This document shows, in pieces, positions 30,340 through 43,699 of a DNA stretch of 64,000 nt. A model generated the notes under the pieces. That model was not told the origin of the DNA and searched no databases. It saw only the letters and a list, made by a program, of their open reading frames with translations. Numbering within the stretch: the first letter of the stretch is position 1; each line of letters opens with the position of its first letter. Made by a program: the position numbers and the translations under genes. The stretch is from positions 42,816,047 through 42,880,046 of the forward strand of contig CM061918.1 in NCBI GenBank assembly GCA_031002005.1. Direction: 5' to 3'. Source of the stretch: Vandiemenella viatica. Taxonomy: Eukaryota; Arthropoda; Insecta; Orthoptera; Morabidae.

Positions 30340-32035
30340 TTAATTAAATATAGTAAGAACAAATTGTGACTGGTTACTGCTTTAATTATCAACCCCAATT
30401 TGATATCACAGTCGCTGATTTCCACCAATCCATCATGGACAAAATATTATAAATTACAATTAATTCATAATTGGGTGTTAGGACCTTAACGTTTAATCCG
30501 AACCAACCATCGTCCTAGCATACCTCAGATTAACAAAGAAAATCTCCTGAGCTGAAAGTCAGTTTTAATGCCCGTGACTAATTCAATAGTGACCGGTATT
30601 CAAACCCGGGACCCTATGTTTTTCCGGGCCACGTGCCTTAATCAAGTCAGATACCGGAATTTTTTTGTTCTAATACATTTTATAGTTGCGGAATAAGACG
30701 TAGTAATAAGTTAATGTTATCGGCTAGCAGTGAGCTTTCCAAACACATTATATTGCGATAAGTTACTAGCATATAAGTTTAATCGACCTGAGATAGCTCT
30801 TCTTCAATACCACATCTCTGGCTTTTATCTCACTGATACGTTAATATCGGATTCATAAATAAGGACACTGGTTGCGACTTATCTGTGTTATTAACATTTT
30901 ATATGCTGGCCAGATTAAGGTCACAGCAGACATTAAACAAGAAAAAACATTTAGATAACTTAAGACCTGTGTTCATTTTAATTCCTTATTTTTTCATTGG
31001 ATTTTTTAAGAAGATTGATTCACCGATTTGAACGCTTACGTCTAATATGTTTATTCAGTTGCATCAATTATAGGCGTTTTCTATAAAAAATTTTTAGCAT
31101 TTCTCAGTTTCAACAACAACAAAAGCGCGATATTAACATTAGCCAATCTCAAGTTTGAAACGAGAGACAACTAACGCACGCACATTTTTTTTTGTTTTCC
31201 GAATCTGATTTTCTAAATTTAATGCAGAGTGAGTTATTCGCTTACAGTCGTCTACTTATTTGGAAAAAATACAGTATGTATATCATTGGAAGAAGAAAAT
31301 GAAAAAGTATATAAAAAGTATGTTTCAATTTTGGTGTTTATTTAATCGTAGGTTTTGCCAGCGTATTTATTGTCCTATAATACATAATCTTTTTGTGAAT
31401 GTGGACTATCTACTCATTTTTTAGTTCCGTACAAAGTGTTATAACATTATTCTTAATCTAGATTTTGAAATAAATCAGCAATTAATTTTCAGCGAGCGTT
31501 ACCACCATTCTTCAATCAAGAAATGTGCAAATCTACAAGGCAATAGTTTGCTTCCTTCAAGACACAGAACTGAAGATTTGAAGCCTCCAATACTCTGTAA
31601 GAAAAAAATAACAAACAAACATTAATGTATAATGCTGGCTAAATGGTCTCAGACCAAAGGCCAAATAAATATATAAATAAATAAAATAATTAAATTTAAG
31701 TATTCTCTGTTTCTCTCTCCCCGTATTCCTTACTCTTTGGGTGAAAGCTGAAATGGAGGGAATATAAACAGATAGGAAACTTATGTTTGATAAATTACCA
31801 CGTGCCTTTTTCCGTATATATATATACAAGTGTTGACGTAGAAAAGTGACTTCTTTTATCCTCCAAAGAAAAAATCGATTTAAGAATGTGTTTCGTTTTT
31901 TCATTAGCGCTAATTTATCGTATGAAAAGTAATTACTTACAAGAGCATTTCCTCCCATGAATTGTATTTTTGCAGAAATAAAGTATTCCGTATAATTATT
32001 TGATTGGATAAAATATCATTATTATCATCGACAGT
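30340..32035. other. No recognised feature except a weak tRNA-like patch
   Basis: AT-rich sequence. On the minus strand near 30575-30660, GGTTTGAATACCGG-like text next to GGCACGTGGCCCGG suggests a very decayed tRNA-derived element. The 133-codon minus-strand frame at 31557-31958 has no recognisable family and is largely AT-rich. Confidence 0.4.
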
Positions 32036-32039
32036 TTCT

Positions 32040-33065
32040 AGCTAATGGACAGGTCTGCTTTGTGGACAAGCCTCTCCATTTTCTTCTTTCTTCCTACCAC
32101 CTCTGTTAGCACCTTGGTCCAGTCCTCTCGTCTCTTCCGTACACTCCTCATCTCCTCTGAGCCACCCATCCCTTGGTCTTCCTCTGGGTTTTAATATGCA
32201 TCTTCATTTCTTGGATTTTCTTCGTTATTCTCTGTTCCTATATTCTCTTAACATGCCCATACCATCTTAGTTTGGTCTTGTCTATCTTTCATGTAGGAGT
32301 TCTTCTTTTACTGTGTATCTAATTATTTTATTCCTTATCTTGTTCATTTTCGTAACATCCATTGTGCCTTTTAGAAATTTCATTTCACTTGCTTATATCC
32401 TGCTAATGATTGTCTAGCTTTTAGCACCGTATGTCAGGTTAGGCACATAGTATGTGAGATAGATTACTCCCTTACTTCTTTGTGGCACATCCCTTATCCA
32501 TATCAGGCATCTGATATTTCTTAAAAATGTCTTTCCCTACCTCTCTCTTTTGCGTACCTCAACATCGTTTCTAGAATACTACCCAGGTACTTGATGAACC
32601 TGCTTACCTCCTGTAACTGTTAGCCTGCCATCACAATTGCCCTTGTTATAATCTTCTTCTTTCTAATTATTAGCATGTACTCACATTTCCTCACATCAAA
32701 TTTCTTTCCATATTCGCCCACACTGTCTGCCCATACATCCAACTGCATCTCAACTTGTTCTTCATCACTCCACCGTTAGCAAAAGCCATCAGCTTCATGT
32801 TTTTCTTTCCCATCCTCAATGCCACCTTCTCCGCTATATCATCCACGATTACGATAAAAAGTAGTGGTGAAAGGGTAATTCCTTGTTTTAGACTGTTTCT
32901 TTGGTTCAGCCAATCTGTTCTATTTTCACATAGATCACACTTCCTTGGTATAGTTCTGTCACTCAACTGATGGTTTATTTTGGGACTCTTCTGTTCTCTA
33001 ACGCCTCATATACGTTACTTCTTTGAACACAATCATACATTTTCTCAGTATCAAAGAACATCAAC
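32040..33065 (-). mobile_element. LINE fragment: reverse transcriptase to 3' end
   Basis: On the minus strand, RT pieces are visible in order: FFDTEKMYDCVQRS near 33050 (normally D-x-x-K-A-Y-D), LKQGITLSPLLFIVIVDDIA near 32870, and FANGG near 32780 where the catalytic F/Y-A-D-D box should be, so both Asp are lost. The C-terminal part (MVWACEENIGTENN, RPRDGWL) extends to about 32040 through several frame breaks. An inactive relic. Confidence 0.82.
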
Positions 33066-33885
33066 AGCAGATTATTAGTTGGTTCGTGGTTTAATTAATA
33101 TGATAAATAACCAGTCCACCATAAGGTTCAATTTAAACTTGTTTTTATTTTCATAAGCACGACGTCAAAGATATTGGTTACGTACATACATACAATCCAA
33201 CGATTGCAGACAACACTTCTTCCACAGACAATACAGTCTTTGGCCGTCGTAAATTGAGTCTGTAAAAACACTTCCGAAAAACTAAAACTTTAAAACTGTC
33301 TATCTGTCTCGGATGTTCGCTTTATATAAGCTCCAACGAAATTTCTAGAACACTACAAAGGATTCCGACAGATATTTATCTAGCATTAACAGTACTTAAA
33401 GAATTGGAAGATATTAAAAACAATCAGAATTAATACATAATCATTTACAATTAATACAAAAAGGTCAGAAATGGAAATTAAAGATATTTAAACACAAAAT
33501 TATTCACAGAAATCATTTTAAACTGTAGTAAATTGTCCTTTAGACATCGTAACTTGCATTAATACTTGGAATTACAAACATTTAAGCAATTCTCTTGCAT
33601 AATTCTGTCCTTAAACATATTAAATGGTCTCTAAATAATTTCTTTTCATAAAACAAAGTCTATTTACATTGATTTACAGTAATTTGCAAAACAAATATAC
33701 AAGATCATATTCAACCAAACTCTAGCTTACTACAAATGCTCCATAATATAAAATTACATTTAAGTTTAGATTTGAGGGCTGTTACAAGATCCTTTCCATA
33801 CTCATAGCGTGTTTTTTAAACAGCTGTCTCATCAGGTCTCCGTGGTCTGGTGTGGATAGAATGAAATAAAAAAATAAAGCATGAT
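33066..33885. other. No recognised feature
   Basis: AT-rich sequence between two LINE pieces of opposite orientation. Confidence 0.45.
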
Positions 33886-33889
33886 AAGT

Positions 33890-34655
33890 GAAAGAATGAT
33901 TTAAATGTGGCATAAGTGTTCAAGGAGAAAGAATCAGTACGATTTGCTGATGAAATTGTCTTGCTAGCAGAACAGGCTGAGGATATTGAGAAGTTACTAA
34001 CTGTTATGAACAAAACACTCAACAAGATTTTGGACTAAATATAAACCAAAAGTGATGAAATCTAGCAGAAATGATACCAATAATAGTAGATTAAATAAAA
34101 AATAGGACCAGATGCGATTAGAGAATTTAGTGAATTTTGCTACTAAGGAAGTAAAATTACAACTGATGGCCGAAGCAGGAATTACGTTAAAACCAGAACA
34201 GCACTAGCAAAAAGAGTGTTCATGAAAAAGTTAAATCTATTAATTTCAAATATTAATCTATGATTCAGAAAGAACTTTTTAAAACTCTATTTGTGGAACA
34301 CAGCACTTTATGGCAGCGAAACATGAAGCACGGACTTTAGGAATACCAGAAAGGAGCAAGAAACTGAAGCATTTGAAATATGGTGCTACAGAAGGATGCT
34401 GAAAATTAAGTGGATAAATAAGGAATGAATTTTGGAAATGATGGGTGAGGAAAGAAGTTTGTGGAAGAAGCTTACAGGAAGAAGAGACATGCAGGATACG
34501 TTAACTTGTCAGTGGAGCGGACAGTTGAAGGAAAGAATTGGAGATGAAGAGAGAGAATAGAATATATGAAGCAGATAATAGAACACATGTGTTGTAAGTG
34601 GTATGCTGAGATAAAAAGGTTAACACAAGATAGAAATAGATGTAAGCAGGTTGGC
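33890..34655 (+). mobile_element. LINE fragment: RT active-site region to C-terminus
   Basis: VRFADEIVLLAEQAEDIEKL at about 33936-33995 is the RT active-site block with the second Asp changed to Glu (33942-33953). Later segments read ALYGSET, EAFEIWCYRRMLKIKW, MGEERSLWKK, EYMKQIIEHM and EIKRLTQDRNR, the conserved C-terminal order of insect endonuclease/reverse-transcriptase LINEs. Stops and shifts interrupt it, for instance TGA after GSET near 34325. The clade is not certain; RTE-like is a guess. Confidence 0.85.
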
Positions 34656-34929
34656 AATCCTATTCTAGTACTAATAGAAGCATTCCCACGGTGTGCAAGT
34701 TTTTTTTATTGTTTTGGGAGTGATTATTTACTGATGTTAACCGTTCGTAATTTAAATGTTGTATTTTTAAATCCTAATGTTTTTAAATTTGTTATGAATC
34801 TATATTTTTTTGACAGGTTATCAGAGGAAATACACTAATAATGAAAATACTGTTGAAGTTGCTTGTGCTGGTAGAATGAAGGTAGTGGAAATATAAGGAA
34901 AAGTAAAGAAGGAGGTACAGATCCAAAGC

Positions 34930-35125
34930 ATACGGGATGGGGCGTATTTGAATCCTCGTCCGGACATCCAGATTTTGGTTTTCCATGGTTTCCCCCCCCC
35001 CCCAAAATCATTCCATGTGAATGCCGAGATGCTTCCTTCAATAGGCCATGGCCGAATTCCTTCCATTCCTTGTCCCCAAATCTCAATGACCTCAAATGAC
35101 CTCAACGTCGGCAAGGCGTAGAGCC

Positions 35126-35160
<35 letters not shown>
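34930..35160 (+). mobile_element. SINE-A copy, 5' truncated, A29 tail
   Basis: It begins inside the B-box region (TTTGAATCCTCGTCCGGAC), followed by the body with an expanded C-run at 34994-35003. The tail is A29 (35132-35160). The block TCTCAATGACCTCAAATGACCTCAA shows a small duplication. Confidence 0.9.
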
Positions 35161-35162
<2 letters not shown>

Positions 35163-35850
35163 GATCCCAAGACAAGAAAATACTATTCATATTTCATCAG
35201 TACGATTCACAGGTATGGGAATTCTATGGTAACCATGGAACTGTAATTTGATGATGTATTCTTATGTAACTAGACAAATTGAAAGGAAAGGGTAACATTT
35301 TTAGATGTCTTGCTTTGTTCTCGATATATACCATCTCAAAACTGGAGTGGTTAGGTTGATATGAGGCAAAAATTACGCCAAAGCCATAAGAAACTACACG
35401 CTGAACATAAATGGATATTATGTTTTCTTCCTAACACTTTTGGTTAGGTAGAAATGCGCCCTGGACCAGGAGAAAAACGTCGTCACAGGCACAACAGACT
35501 ATACCTATAACTAATTTTCGACAGTCGATGTCTCGATAACTAAGCGAGATATAAACAAAATTTATTCTTCACTTTCGATTTATCTCGTGTAGTTACATTA
35601 CAATCCATCATCAACTTGCGGCGCCACGGTTATGATAGAACAACCTCAAGTTGACAGATGGCTTTAAAATACTAGTGTGTTTGTTTCGTTAAAACATTTT
35701 GATTATACATAAAACTATACCAGACAATTTAAAACGGCACATTGAAACTATACATCCTGAATACATCTGTAAATCCAAATAATTCTTCCAACGAAAATTA
35801 GACGAGTTTAAGAAACGAAACCAATTGTTCAAAAAAATAGTTTATGTTTC
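35161..35850. other. No recognised feature
   Basis: AT-rich, no motifs or repeats matched. Confidence 0.45.
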
Positions 35851-36189
35851 ATCAAATCCACTGCTACTATCGAACCAAGTTTCTTAGGGGATCGCGAAAT
35901 GTCACAGTTGCAGAACCAAAAGTTTTACAAGTTGTTATTGATATAGTTACAGTTATGTTCGGCAGATCATTTGCAAACCAGTTGTTGATAATAGAGTTGG
36001 CAGAAGAATATACAGGGAGTCTTAAAAATACTTTTGCAAACTTCAGGGGCGGACTGCTCACTCCACGTTATTGGAGAAAAGTCCGTTTAAACATATGTCC
36101 AAAGCTGTACATTGAAAGTGTTTCGAAGTACTTACTAATCAGCAATGTTTGTTTATTCCCAGTTGTTTCGTCAAATGTGTTCCGACAAA

Positions 36190-36900
36190 TAAGAAGAAAC
36201 GTGTGGTCTATGCGTGATGGGGCCCCAGCACATTTTAGTCATACCGCTGGACATATACCAGGGGTGGCAAACCCGCGGCCAACATTTTTCCGGCCCGCAA
36301 GATTCTTCACACTTTCACAAAATATATTTATTGTATAATGGGAAAAGTAGTGAAAACCAATGTATTAAAAAATGCATTATTTGTGCATCCATATATTTAT
36401 TTTTAATGTTATTATTTCTTTACAATGTGCGTTTAGTATCATTCTTATCATATTACCTATATTTACACGTAAGAATAATAGTAAACACAATAATAATAAC
36501 TTTTTATGTTTAAATTTTTCACTCCAAAAAAATTTCTATATTGGGTCTAAAATTAATATAGGGATATATAATTTCATATGCGGCCCATGGAGTTATGATG
36601 CATTTCCAATGTGGCACAAGATCATTTGGGTTGGCCACCCCTGGCATATACTATCTATAATTTCTAGCTGCTATCTACCATGGTAAATTGATAGGTAGGG
36701 GAGGACTAGTTCCATGGCCTGCACGTTTCTCTTTGGATTTGTATCTGTGGAACCACGTGAAACAATTGGGTTATGCTACAAACATTCCGAAGCTGCATGG
36801 ACACCTACAAAATTATTCGACAACGTCCGTGAGTATGTGAAAGACTACTACAGTCCACGATCCGACGTGTGTGTATATGTCTAAAAGTGGCAGAGGAGTG
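36190..36900 (+). pseudogene. Mariner-like transposase fragment interrupted by an hAT MITE
   Basis: RDGAPAHFSHTAGH is encoded at about 36210-36250, matching the second catalytic Asp block of insect Tc1/mariner-type transposases. After the inserted element (36259-36643) the text resumes with FLG-like, SLDLYLWNHVKQLGYAT at about 36715-36780, the expected continuation S-L/P-D-L/F-Y-L-W-G/N-H. Earlier codons (35860-36190) may belong to it but are not clear. Same superfamily as 11650-11960. Confidence 0.8.
36259..36643. mobile_element. hAT-type MITE copy 1
   Basis: The termini are CAGGGGTGGCAAACCCGCGG on the left and GGTTGGCCACCCCTG on the right, the C-A-G-G-G-G ends typical of hAT elements. Flanks ACATATAC (36251-36258) and GCATATAC (36644-36651) form an 8-base target duplication with one difference. 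The 385-bp interior is AT-rich and non-coding. A second copy lies at 45453-45817. Confidence 0.88.
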
Positions 36901-36904
36901 GGAG

Positions 36905-38249
36905 AGTATTTGTTATGAATTCTGAGTTTCTGACCTTTTAACATCTCCCTAATAAGCTGACAATGTCAAACAGATAATGTGCCACTGTAAACTGTTCTTT
37001 CGTCAGTAACTAAAAAACGTAGGATTTCCCGATAAATGTTCATTCTAGCTTCGTACACTTGAAAGTGTGTTACAGAGTACGAGTTTCCTTCAATAATAAT
37101 AGTAGCAGTAATAAATATTCGATGTAAAAATCTAAATCTATTTACGTGCTACAGCAAAAACACTGCAGTAAAATGGAAATTTGCAGGTTGAGTTCAAAAT
37201 TACTGTTTCTTCATTGAGATCTCTGGTTAATTTAATTGAAATATTTGACTTGCGTTTGTCCACCACGTCTTAAAATTACTCATTTATTTTACCATTTAAG
37301 AAAAGGGATTTCATTTCCTCTTTGTACATTCGTTTTGTTTCTTCGATATCTCTATTCAATTAATTAATTCTCCTTTGTAATAGAAATTGGCATTATAAAG
37401 TAGTAATTGACTATTTCTTCATTATGATCTTACGAAAGATTTCTCTTAGTTCTTCAATCTTTCATACAAATTAAATGTCTGTGAATCAATACGGCACTTG
37501 GTTAGGTTGGGGTTGATTTACTAAAACATACCGTTACATATTAAATGATTTGAGTAAGAAATGAAACTTCAATGTTTCAAAAAACTACAAAACTACTTTT
37601 TAAAAAATTAAGCGGTAACTTCACAAAAATTTTATTTAAAAAAACAATCTGTTTCTATTTTCACGTGCAAATTTCTGTGTTATCCATATTTTTAGTACTG
37701 CAATCTGTGTCTGCGTGCAAATTACCAGAAACTAAGAACTTAAAAAATCAAGGAACACAGTACTTAACCACTTAACAAAATTTAAAGATTAAGAACTGTG
37801 CACTTGATAAACTATAATTAAATGCAATATTTTCGCACTTTTAAACTGATCACACCACTGAATATCTCATAACGTTTATGTTTTGATCAGTGAGATTATT
37901 GTAAGCGATTTACATAAGAAGCAAAGAGTATGTGCGGCAGTACCGTCTACGAAGTAGGAAACTCTTTGATGTTTTCGAATGACGTTTCCATAGGAACTAT
38001 TAGTTTTTTTCTGGAAAAAAACTACTCTATGTCATTACTCACACTATATACTAACTCCGTGTCATTATATCTGTTCATCAATCAAGGAGTGCGTAAGGCA
38101 TATAATCCAAGCATCTTAACATCCGTCAAAACTTTCTCTTCTTTGTATTATCAGACAAGATAAACTTTTTCATTGTTTTGGTGTGTAAAAAACCACCCCT
38201 CCCCCCTCAGTTTCTGAAAGTATTTTAATGCTTTCTCTAAATATAATTA
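36905..38249. other. No recognised feature
   Basis: AT-rich sequence. Short open frames show no recognisable protein family. Confidence 0.5.
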
Positions 38250-38258
38250 TGAATTCCG

Positions 38259-38504
38259 TTTTTTTTTTTACTTATTGCTTTACGCCTCGTCGACGGCTAA
38301 GGTCATTAGAGGCGGGATGGGACTGGTGACAAGGAACGGGAAGGAATTCGGCCATGGCCTTTTTGAATGAAGCATCTCGGCATTCGTCTGGAGTGATTGG
38401 GGGAAACCATAGAAAACCCAAATCTGGAGGCCCGGACGGGGATTCGAACCCGCGTCCTCCCGACTGTGAGGCCAGAACGTTAACCGTTCACCCACCACGC
38501 TCGG
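38259..38504 (-). mobile_element. SINE-A copy, full length with target duplication
   Basis: Complete reverse-oriented copy with standard tail (GCTTTACGCCTCGTCGACGG), B box (GGGGATTCGAACCCGCG) and head (CACCCACCACGCTCGG). TGAATTCCG is duplicated at 38250-38258 and 38505-38513. Confidence 0.95.
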
Positions 38505-38519
38505 TGAATTCCGGGGGAA

Positions 38520-39305
38520 GTCCCCAAAGGCAAATATATATATATTTTTTTTAAAAAAAGGGAAGGCGTAGTAACATAAAGTTTGGAAACATCTGTCGTC
38601 AAGCTTGCCAGAGATTGCAGATAGAGCCGCTCCATTTGCCAGCGGTATTTCCGTTCCCAATAGCGACACGTAACTCAGTTAAACACGCAAGGAAACACAC
38701 TCCTTGACGCAACCATCCGCTACGCTGGCTTTCAACTTTTGTTTTTTCCTCTTCAGCTTTGTGGCTCGTCTAAATCAAGAACATTGCAGCCGAACAAAGG
38801 ACGGAGCCATGGTATTTTGAACAGAGATATATGAAATAGCTTTTAGGAAGCATTTAAATACAAAATGCAAATATTTTCTTGTTTTATATTTCAAATACAA
38901 GTGGTTTTAAAAGTTGATATTTAAATAAACATGCAAAATAGGTATTTTTGAAACAAAATAATTTTCTGTTCATTTACTATGTATGTTATTTATTTCACTT
39001 AATTCATGATACCATGTTCTATACTTGGTAAACAAGTAGTCAATACCATTTTTAATGCTTATTTATGCAATCTAAAATGAAATAATAATTATTAAATATT
39101 GCAGTATTTCTAGGTCGACGGCAGTGTTTGCATCGTCACTGGCTATGGAGTATTCCACAAATACATTATAAAATTCATTGTTTAATTTCTCCAATTGGAT
39201 TTTGTGTACTTTGAGGACTGAACCTTGTTTTATATTTAGTACTACAGGAACAAACTGCATATTTTCTGTTTTCCTTCGGCAACCATTTGAGTTTCAAAAC
39301 AGGAT
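38520..39305. other. No recognised feature
   Basis: AT-rich; no gene or repeat recognised. Confidence 0.45.
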
Positions 39306-39309
39306 AAGA

Positions 39310-40085
39310 TATAGATTATTATTATTCTCGTATCACAAATACACAGTTAAATACCTTGAAGCTTTTCCTGGACTTGAGTCTCTGGGCTGGTGGTGTATGG
39401 CCGTGCAGTGGGTGAGCGCTTTCCCATTCTACTTTGGTCCTCTCTTTGTTCGCAGCCACATCTCTCCGGATACTGGGTGGTGCAATGCCCGAAAGCTGGT
39501 AAAGCCTAACAACTGGGGTAGGCTTTAAGAAACCTGTCACTAGCCTACAGGTGTTATTGAGCGCTACATCCACCTGTTTGGTATGAGATGATGAGTACCA
39601 AACTGGGCATGCATATTCTGCAACAGAGTAACGAAGGACCATTGCCGATGTAGGTATAGTTTGTGGCTGACTGCCCCACTGTGATCCAACTAGTTTGCGC
39701 AGTAAGTTGTTTCTTGTAGAGATCTTCATTTTGCAATTTATGCAGTGTTTCTTATATATGAGGGTTCTGTCGAGTGTCACTCCCAGATATTTTGGGGTGT
39801 TACATGTCTGCAGTTCGATACCGGACCACATTACTTTTAACTTACGCTCTGCTTTCCTATTTTTTAGGTGAAAGGCACACAATTCAGTTTTTGAAGTCTT
39901 AAGTGATTTTCCCTATAATAGCTTGATAGGCCTTCAAGAGCAGCAGACAGATTTCTTTCTACAACTTCAAGCTTTGTGCTCTGTGAGGCTAGAGCTAGGT
40001 CATCAGCGTACATGAAGCTCCTGGTAGCTGGATGTAATGGCTGATCGTTTGTATAAATGTTGATGAGGATTGGGGTTCTTCTGTC
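39310..40085 (-). mobile_element. Jockey-like LINE fragment with intact YADD box
   Basis: The minus strand reads NIYTNDQP and FMYADDLALAS (YADD at 39999-40010), then LEVVERNLSAALEGL. A long open stretch (39322-39882) follows: KYLGVTLDRTL, RNNLLRKLVGSQWG, AEYACPVW, TCRLVTGFLKPTP, LSGIAPPSIRRD and HPLHGHTPP. This is the RT palm/thumb and C-terminal region of an insect Jockey-type element. A frame break lies near 39885. Compared with 50990-51590, about 380 bases between RKSF and the 3' UTR are deleted. Confidence 0.88.
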
Positions 40086-40089
40086 TGGT

Positions 40090-43000
40090 AGAATCTCTCA
40101 CAACTCTTTCTAATACTTCCTTTAAAAACATCTATCAATACAGAATATAATATTAACAGCTTAGCATTAGTTGGATTCTCGTTAACTCTGGCAGTAAACA
40201 TCCATAGACAGTATCTTGGTACCTACAGAATTTCTGAAGTCTTCAGCAATAGGTTTTGAACAGCTTATGTATTCATCAAGAAAATGAATTTCAGTTTCAA
40301 TAAAAAATGAAAAACCTAATTTTCTGAAAGTTTCATTCAAGGTCTCAATTACTACCAAAAAATCTGTCAAAGAACTATAATAAGAATATCATCGCGTTAT
40401 ACGTAGAGAAGTAGAGGTTTTTCCAGTAGACTATAAGTTTTCTTCCAAACGGTTTTGGAGATTTTGAACAAATATTTCAAAGTGCCTGATGTTTTCCAAT
40501 TGGCATGAAATTTCTCGACTGTGTTGTTTTGACTTCTCGTTTATACCTCCGACTAAATTAAATGCAATTATGAGGAGCACATCTTTCATGATTATGCAGT
40601 TGATACCCTCAAAATAATCAGATGGTTTGGGTATCAGCACTGGGAGTCGGTTGTTTGTACTAACGGATTACCAGTCATTTCTCGATCCGTTTCCCCATTA
40701 TTTAGAGTAATGAGATGTAAGACAGATTTTAAGCTAAATCATAAGCTTTCAAACTGTATAAACACCTTCCATATTGGTTCTGTAGTTTTTGCGTGTTACC
40801 CGGTGTAGTAAGATAATTGGATAGTTTTGTGGGTTTGTATGGTATCAACTCGAACTCAGTACATAAATAATATAAAAAGTTCTGGAAATTATTCATAGCC
40901 AGTTCAAGAAACAGGTTAATTATTTTAAATAGTTGGTTGTCATGCGGTCGCCAGGTGATGTACCAAGCCAGCCCTAAGCAGGAGATGGGTGAGTAACTAA
41001 TGAAAAAAGTCACCAAGTACAGTAATACAAACTTCAGTCCACCACAAGTTTATTATAAGATCTTGAACATCGAACTGGTTGGCCACCACAAATTTTAAGT
41101 ACAAAGGCTAATAGAAACTTCGCATTCTGTAAATTGCAGAATTCTTTAAGAAAAAAGTAAATTAATAATCGAGTCTGCTCTCAACCAAGTATCACAGCTA
41201 ATGTTCTTCGTTAACTTCTGTACTGTTCAAAACTTTACATATCACACGTACTGTTCCAGCTAAACACATTACGTTTTAAATAATTATTCTTTAATAATTA
41301 CGCCAGTACAACTGTTTTGGATAATATTTATTTGTCGGACGCGTTTCGCCTCTCGTCGAGGTATCTTACACATAACAAATTTTTTTAATTATATATACCA
41401 AGCATAAAAATGACTTATATTTACATATCAGTTTTGAATTATCAAGCATAACGTCTTGTTTACATAGGAGTAATAAGGCAGGATTCATTTGATCACTTAC
41501 ATTTTACATTTCTGTTTTAAGGTGCGGTTGTTGGTCGCCTGTGATTTCAACCAGCATGCTGTTTACACTATTGTACATATTTACAAAGTTTGTACAAAAT
41601 TGGTATCTTATGTATTCACTTTGAAGCACAGTTTTTGTGCACGACATTGTAAAACTTCAGTTTTTGTTTGCGCGCTGATCCTGTTCAGCTGTTTTTCCGG
41701 CGGTGCTCTGTTGAAAGTGGCGTGAGTGGAGAATTTTGAATTTCGTACTTACATTTCGTGTGTGTTTTTTGCTTTTTTTAGCTAAAATGTGTATGTATTG
41801 TGGATGGGGGAAATGCAATGTGCTGTTAAATTACTGTTGTGGTGAAATTTGAGTGTTTGATGCTGTTATGTGTCAGGTTCGATGTTTATTAGCTTGAATA
41901 AAGTTTGGTTGGTTAAGTTTATGGTCATTGAGTACGTGTTTTCCTGAGAGTATTGCTTTATGAATTTTATAATTTTCTCGAAGAGTTAGAATATTGTGTT
42001 GTTTGTTGTTAGAATTTCATGTCTGCGAACTCACAGACTGCATTTACTTCTATATCTTTCAAATCGCCTGCAGCGTCATCTGTTGTTGAAAATTGTAACT
42101 AATTTCGAAAGTTTGTCTGCCTGAAAATTTACTGTTATCCCAAGCATATTGCAACAACGGTGTATTTCTATCGCTGCCCGTTTATTTTTTATTTATTTTT
42201 CAAATATACTGGTCATTTTTGAGACACCCGGTATTTAAAATAGATGATATGCATGATTTTTTTGGAAGCTTCTTAGAGATGCAGCAATTAACAACTATTA
42301 ATTATATCCATATACAGTAATTATTATTTGTAGTCAACACCAAACTTTTCCTTTTTTCTTCGAGAAGTTGGGATATCGTAAGAATGATTTCTATTACAAG
42401 AAAGATACTTCAATTAGAATTAAAACGAAGAAGTGAAACTAATTTAGGATGTTTTTAACAGTTGTATAACTGTCAGCACATGTTTCCAGCTACACTTTAT
42501 TAACTCCAAGTAGTTTTGTTTATGTTTAATCTATGTTCTGTTACTTACATTTCCTTCGTTCTATTCTGCAACTCTGCTTTATGCATGTGGTAGTGCTACA
42601 ACTGCACTAGTTTCATCCGGTGAATGAACAGTAACATCAAGTGTCTGAGTGGGTGCCAGTAAAGTTTGTTACGCAACATGGCCCCTGGCTAGCCGTTACG
42701 CATGTATGCGTAATGACAACACGCACGCGTGTAAAAAGGGTCTGGAGAAAGTAAAAGGACAGCCAAGGTCGACGGGACGGATTCCGAAGAGCCTTTCCCT
42801 TTCGCCCACAGTAAGGTCACTTCTTAAATTACGCTCAGGTCTTGCTGCGATAATGACAGACCCAAAACGGATCCTTGAGGAACGCGTATTGTTACAGGTG
42901 AATAAAGGAACTACAGGCTGTTAAAAAGGCACGGTTGTGTGTTTCATAGGGAAAGAAAATTACATTACATAAAACTTGTAATAATAATTCCGTGTGGTCG

Positions 43001-43225
43001 GAATAACTTGGTGACAGGGTTTCTATTGGCTGCGCTTTCCACTCCCGTCGTAGCCGTGTTAACCTAATCCGGCAATCCTACCAGGTTCATGGAACCTACA
43101 GTTTAACTTGCAATCCGAACGACGGAAGCATTCTGGCGTACTTATATAAATACTTGTTAATATTGTATACAAGTTTTGTGCCAGAGTATCGGCTTAATAG
43201 AATTGGGAAGATTCTAATGGAAAGT
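40090..43225. other. Long stretch without recognised genes
   Basis: AT-rich sequence with scattered short open frames. One frame at 42649-42924 contains SLSPTVRSLLKLRSGLAAIM and a possible GT donor after TTACAG near 42897, but no family or promoter supports it. No repeat matched within the window. Confidence 0.4.
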
Positions 43226-43235
43226 CTTAAATTCT

Positions 43236-43477
43236 CTTCTTTTTACCATGGCTTTACGCCTCGTCGACGTGGAGGTCATTAGAGGCGGGATGGGAGCGCG
43301 AACAAGGAACGGGAAGGAATTCGGCCATGTACTATTTGAAGAAGCATCCCAGAATTCGCCTGGAGTAATTTGGGGAAACCATGGAAAACCCAAATCTGGA
43401 TTCATGGACGGGGATTCGAACCGACATCCTGCCGAATGCGAGGCCAGAGCGCTAACCGTACACCCACCACGCTCGCT
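43236..43477 (-). mobile_element. SINE-A copy, full length with target duplication
   Basis: Reverse-oriented copy with standard tail, B box (GGGGATTCGAACC) and head (CACCCACCACGCTCG). TTAAATTCT is duplicated at 43227-43235 and 43478-43486. The open frames over it (MALRLVDVEV...) are SINE sequence read in frame, not protein. Confidence 0.95.
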
Positions 43478-43699
43478 TTAAATTCTGTACCGCCCTACAA
43501 GATGATTTGCAGAAGTCATGTAGGCAAATTCTGGCATGGCTTTCGCTTCACATACAAGTTTAATTAACGGAATACTACAAAATAATGACATGCTAAGGAA
43601 ATGTAGGCAGGTTTTTTTATTTTACTGAAGTATGGAGTGCCAATGAAATGATATTAGATCCTGTTTTAATCATATTTTTTTTTAATTACCTCCCCTATG

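Noticed and set aside
31557..31958. 133-codon minus-strand frame as a membrane protein
   Set aside because: Hydrophobic text comes from AT-rich codons (Phe, Ile, Tyr). No signal, family or gene context.
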